Shown here: piece after piece, positions 60,989-64,000 of the stretch | Layout: each line of letters begins with the position of its first letter | Numbering within the stretch: position 1 is the stretch's first letter | From: Lysobacter solisilvae | GTDB lineage: Bacteria; Pseudomonadota; Gammaproteobacteria; Xanthomonadales; Xanthomonadaceae | Length of the DNA stretch: 64,000 bases | Assembly: GCF_016613535.2 (NCBI RefSeq) | Contig: NZ_CP071518.1 | Coordinates: 3,162,001-3,226,000 of the forward strand | Direction: 5' to 3' | Program-made: the position numbers and the translations under genes | Notes under the pieces: model-generated | What the model saw: the letters and a program-made list of their open reading frames with translations, nothing else | Told to the model about the DNA's origin: nothing | The model's database searches: none

Positions 60989-62110
60989 CTAGTGCCGCAC
61001 GAGGGCCAGCACGATCTCGAACATGATCAGCAGCACGATTGCCACTTCCAGCAGTTCGGCACGCCGGCTGGCGGCTTCCTCATAGAGCGAAACACAGGTC
61101 TCGCGGATGATGGAAAGTTTGCGGTCGACGGCGGCGCTCAGCTTGGGAACGCGGAACAGCTCCAGCGTGGCCGTGTGGATGCGGGCCAGGTAGACGTCCT
61201 CGGTGACCTGCAGCGTGTTGTCCACGCGCTCGGTCAGCTCGGTGACTTCGGCCACCAGGCTGTAGAGCTTGCGGGCAAGCCTCGCCGCACGGCGCGAAGC
61301 GAGCAGGGACAGCCCGCCGCGGGCGTTCTCGACCAGGTCGTACATGGTCGGCAGCTCGTCGTCGAGCAACTCGTCGTAGTAGCGCATCTCCAGCAGCTGG
61401 GCATTGGCGACTTCGAGGATGTCGGTGACATCGGTGTCACCCCGCGGCTCATAGACGAAGGCGCGGTCCCAGGTCACCACCACCAGGTCATCTTCGAAGT
61501 AGGAGAACGACTGGGCGGTGACTTCCGATGATTCCTGTTGCGAAAGCGGCCGCGTTTCGCCCGACAGCAGCGCCGCCAGGTCCGCCCGCTCCTGCACCTG
61601 GGCGCCGGTGAGTGGCGTATCGAAACTGCGCACGAGGGCAAACAGGTAGTCCTCCTCCAGCCGGTGCGTGGCCGGTCGCCTGACCGCGGGGGCGATCACC
61701 TCCAGCACGGCTTCCAGCACCGGAGTCCAGACGTCCACCTGCGCGGTGGCGCCCACCGCGTGGTCGAGCGCGTTGCATTGTGCGGTGAAGCCGGCCCATT
61801 CGACGTCGGCGACGTCCACCCGCAGGGCAATGGCGATGACGCCGAAGTCGTACAGCCGCGCGCTGGCATGCGCGCGCGCGGGCCGGCCATCCAGGACGAG
61901 GGGAACCGGCGACAGCAGCAACTGCGCAGGTGGCACCTCGAAAGCCAGTTTCCTGGCGGCGGCGGCGCCAAGCTGGATCCGGCGCGCCTCGCGCCCCTCG
62001 TGCGAGGACCACAGGCGTTCCGCCCGGGCCAGATCGATCGTGTCCGCCACATCCCACAGGCGGTGGGCGACCAGGGAACCGGAACGTACGCGCAGGTGGT
62101 CGTCGGTCAT
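60989..62110 (-). CDS. RMND1/YagE-type (DUF155-like) protein with C-terminal membrane helix, 373 aa
   Basis: A long soluble region (residues 1-345) is followed by a single hydrophobic helix near the C-terminus (LLEVAIVLLIMFEIVLALV). Motifs are FEDDLVVVTWDRAFVYEPRG, VTELTERVDNTLQVTEDVYLARIHTATLELF, and LSIIRETCVSLYEEAASRRAE. The pattern of paired helices before a final membrane anchor matches the DUF155/RMD1-YagE family, of which the eukaryotic member supports mitochondrial translation. The bacterial role is unknown. The assignment is moderate. Confidence 0.62.
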   Translation of the reverse strand: MTDDHLRVRSGSLVAHRLWDVADTIDLARAERLWSSHEGREARRIQLGAAAARKLAFEVPPAQLLLSPVPLVLDGRPARAHASARLYDFGVIAIALRVDVADVEWAGFTAQCNALDHAVGATAQVDVWTPVLEAVLEVIAPAVRRPATHRLEEDYLFALVRSFDTPLTGAQVQERADLAALLSGETRPLSQQESSEVTAQSFSYFEDDLVVVTWDRAFVYEPRGDTDVTDILEVANAQLLEMRYYDELLDDELPTMYDLVENARGGLSLLASRRAARLARKLYSLVAEVTELTERVDNTLQVTEDVYLARIHTATLELFRVPKLSAAVDRKLSIIRETCVSLYEEAASRRAELLEVAIVLLIMFEIVLALVRH

Positions 62111-62238
62111 CGGGCCCCGGCTGGAGATGGCAGTGTCCCCATGGTGCGCTTGGAGGAAGTCAACGACGGGTCAAGCCCGCGCTCAACCGGCCGGACGACA
62201 AGGCGATGCGCGGCGGCGCCCGCCTCGCCGTATCGGGT

Positions 62239-62685
62239 TCATTCGGCGGCGCGCGATCCGATGCCGTGCGTCTCACCGCGGGACTCCGCATCGAACACGG
62301 CCACGTCCCGGACGTTCTTCTGCACGGCCACCGCGGCGAACAGGCTCAACACGAAGGCCATCGCATAGAAGCCCTTCTCGGTGCCACTGAGCTGCGCATT
62401 CCACAGGCCCACCATCAGCAGCAGCAGGGCAATACCCAGCGACATCCAGCACAGGCCGAAATAGATCGGGGTGACGTAGGTGCCCTCGAGCCGGTCGCGC
62501 ACGGATTTCTGCAGCGATACCGCGGAGAACAGCCCGTACATCAGGATGGTGAAGTAATAGCCCTTCTCGTTGAGCTGCATCGGCGCGCTCCACAACCCCG
62601 CCAGGTAGGTGGTCGCGCCGATCAGCAGCGCCAGCCAGGAAGCGCCGATGAAGGCGGCGGTGGGTTTCTGGATCTGGGGCTTCAT
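62239..62685 (-). CDS. yiaA: YiaA/YiaB family inner-membrane protein, 148 aa
   Basis: Four hydrophobic segments in two pairs: FIGASWLALLIGATTYLAGLW, YYFTILMYGLFSAVSLQKSVRD, FGLCWMSLGIALLLLMVGLWN, and FYAMAFVLSLFAAVAVQKNVRD. The repeated W-N/S...GYYF and SLQKSVRD/AVQKNVRD elements are the duplicated YiaAB domain. It is a membrane protein of unknown function. It is a single gene on the minus strand. Confidence 0.92.
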   Translation of the reverse strand: MKPQIQKPTAAFIGASWLALLIGATTYLAGLWSAPMQLNEKGYYFTILMYGLFSAVSLQKSVRDRLEGTYVTPIYFGLCWMSLGIALLLLMVGLWNAQLSGTEKGFYAMAFVLSLFAAVAVQKNVRDVAVFDAESRGETHGIGSRAAE

Positions 62686-62889
62686 GCGTGTTCCGCGTCG
62701 GGTGTTGCCCGGATTCTACGCACGAGTCCGGCTGTTTTGGCCAGATGCGCGCGGCGACGGGGCCGGGGGACGGCTGGGCCGCCGCGGAAGGAGCCAACGC
62801 CGACCGATACCGGTCGATGGCAATGCGCGCAGGCTCCGGGCGTGCTTGGACGACAAGGCCCATGCGCTCGTCGGGCACGCCGTCGACGC

Positions 62890-63318
62890 CTAGAACGAGA
62901 TCTTTACCGACGCCGAACTGCGCTGGGCGTCGCCATGGTGGACCGCCTCGATGTTGTTTCCGTCGGGATCCAGGGCGAATGCGGCGTAATAGCCCGGGTG
63001 ATATTCGCGCTCGCCCGGCGCGCCGTTGTCGCGGCCACCGTGGGCGAGCGCTGCCCGGTGGAACGCGTCCACCATGGCGCGGTCGCGAGCCTGGAAGGCC
63101 AGGTGGTGCCGGCCCGTCAGCTTGCCCTGCGCCGCCTCGCTACCGGCGGTGGAAACAAACAGCTCGTCGGCCCAGAAGTAGTCCTCGCCAGTGCCGCCCA
63201 CGGGCACCCCCAGCACGTCGAGGATCGCGGTGTAGAACGCCTGGCTGGCGGGCAGGTCCTTGACGACCAGCTGCACATGGTCGATCAGTCGTCCGCGGTG
63301 GAGTTCCTGCGTTTCCAT
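62890..63318 (-). CDS. VOC-family (glyoxalase-like) protein, 142 aa
   Basis: Glyoxalase fold: LIDHVQLVVKDLPASQAFYTAILDVLGVP (first half), FWADELFVST, and GRHHLAFQARDRAMVDAFHRAAL with a second-half end YYAAFALDPDGNNIEAVHHG. The H, H and E positions (DHVQL, HHLAF, NIEAV) match the metal-binding pattern. The substrate is not known. Its start at 63318 is preceded by GGAGC. Confidence 0.9.
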   Translation of the reverse strand: METQELHRGRLIDHVQLVVKDLPASQAFYTAILDVLGVPVGGTGEDYFWADELFVSTAGSEAAQGKLTGRHHLAFQARDRAMVDAFHRAALAHGGRDNGAPGEREYHPGYYAAFALDPDGNNIEAVHHGDAQRSSASVKISF

Positions 63319-63456
63319 GCAATGCTCCTTGAAAGAAGTCGATCTTCGAGTCGCCCGGTCTCGATCCGTGCCGGATCCGGTTCGCAGCGTTGCCGGCGGC
63401 CCGCCCTCGCGGCCGACAGCCGCAGGTGGGTGGCGGCAGCACCACGCGTCGCGCCT

Positions 63457-63981
63457 TCAGCCCACCGCGTTGATCACCGCCTGGGTGAACGCGGGGATGT
63501 CGGCCGGCTTGCGGCTGGTGATGATGTGGCCGTCGGTGACCACTTCCGCATCCTTCCAGCGCGCACCCGCGTTCTCCAAGTCCGTGCGTACCGAAGGCCA
63601 GGACGTGACTTCGCGGCCGTTCGCCGCGCCCGACTCCACCAGGAGCCAGGGGCCGTGGCAGATTGCGGCCAGGGGCTTGCCGGCGCGATCGAAGGCACGC
63701 ACGAATTCGACGGCCTCGGGCACCATGCGCAGCCGGTCGGGATTGATCTGGCCGCCAGGCAGCACGAGCGCGTCGTAGTCGTCCGAGGAAGCCTGCCCCA
63801 GTTCCACGTCGACGGGCACCGAGTCGCCCCAGTCCTTGTCCTTCCATCCGCGGATCTGTCCGCCCTTGGGAGAAATGACATCGACCGCGTAACCAGCCTG
63901 CTTGAGCTGCGCGCGGGGGTCCATGAGTTCGGACTGTTCGAAACCGTCGGTGGCGAGGATGGCGATCCGCTTGCCGGCCAT
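63457..63981 (-). CDS. DJ-1/PfpI-family protein (YhbO-like), 174 aa
   Basis: MAGKRIAILATDGFEQSELM (Glu15 is the conserved partner of the catalytic Cys), GYAVDVISPKGGQIRGW, DYDALVLPGGQINPD, and AICHGPWLLV with the nucleophile Cys108-His109-Gly110. The protein ends AFTQAVINAVG. The PfpI/YhbO branch has been described as a stress protein and protein/nucleotide deglycase. The gene ends near the window edge but is complete. Confidence 0.95.
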   Translation of the reverse strand: MAGKRIAILATDGFEQSELMDPRAQLKQAGYAVDVISPKGGQIRGWKDKDWGDSVPVDVELGQASSDDYDALVLPGGQINPDRLRMVPEAVEFVRAFDRAGKPLAAICHGPWLLVESGAANGREVTSWPSVRTDLENAGARWKDAEVVTDGHIITSRKPADIPAFTQAVINAVG

Positions 63982-64000
63982 GGGAAGTCCTCGGAATGCG

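Overview
The window is GC-rich bacterial chromosome, about 70% GC by eye outside one AT-richer island. The gene set (bacteriophytochrome with heme oxygenase, DbpA helicase, BaiN-type flavoprotein, class-B-like DUF families, YiaA, GFA proteins, many Tat/Sec-secreted proteins, intergenic CCTTCCCCCGC hairpins) suggests a gammaproteobacterium of the Xanthomonadaceae/Lysobacteraceae type (Lysobacter, Luteimonas or a relative). That placement is inference from gene style; there is no rRNA marker in the window.

Layout. 1-2306: end of a gene, a 15-bp tandem repeat, a small hypothetical gene, a mosaic palindrome array (941-1206) and two small paralogous genes. 2307-5700: an integron cassette array without an integrase in the window (CALIN-type). 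It has an entry core site, eight cassettes with one ORF each, and seven attC sites; cassette boundaries are confirmed because the first bases of cassettes 1, 3 and 4 are exact reverse complements of the R'' end of their own attC. Products are small membrane, lipoprotein, secreted or cytosolic proteins of unknown role; none is a known resistance gene. 5745-6757: an AT-richer two-gene module (small protein plus nucleotidyltransferase-like protein) resembling type IV toxin-antitoxin or Abi systems. 7236-7322: tRNA-Leu(UAA).

7.5-19.6 kb is core-like: a periplasmic/membrane GGDEF cyclase, an S9 peptidase, a VOC protein, an Arg/Gln-rich exported protein with a strong terminator, the overlapping set dbpA-yaiI-flavoprotein, and a Tat-exported dienelactone hydrolase. 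19.8-30.6 kb carries two large modular secreted proteins (seven HYR repeats plus a PxKF domain; four Calx-beta repeats), a LuxR-type regulator just upstream of the HYR gene, an M29-like lipoprotein, a CorA-type transporter and topoisomerase IB. 30.6-42.9 kb holds many short enzymes and small proteins (DksA/TraR finger, DUF72, lipase, GFA, hotdog thioesterase, VOC, cupin). 43.2-50.7 kb is signalling: a GAF/PAS histidine kinase, a Nudix hydrolase, bphO-bphP light sensing and a PilZ protein. 50.8-64 kb contains an SDR, prolyl iminopeptidase, ExoIII with a basic tail, a TonB-dependent receptor, a cold shock protein, a methyltransferase, and a final run of VOC and DJ-1/PfpI proteins.

Five genes are interrupted by single- or two-base indels in short homopolymers or dinucleotide runs (LuxR regulator, outer-membrane beta-barrel, YihY/BrkB, FAD oxidoreductase, bacteriophytochrome). 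In each case removing or adding the indicated bases restores a full-length family member. That frequency points to assembly indel errors, with real phase variation possible for the G8 tract of the beta-barrel gene.
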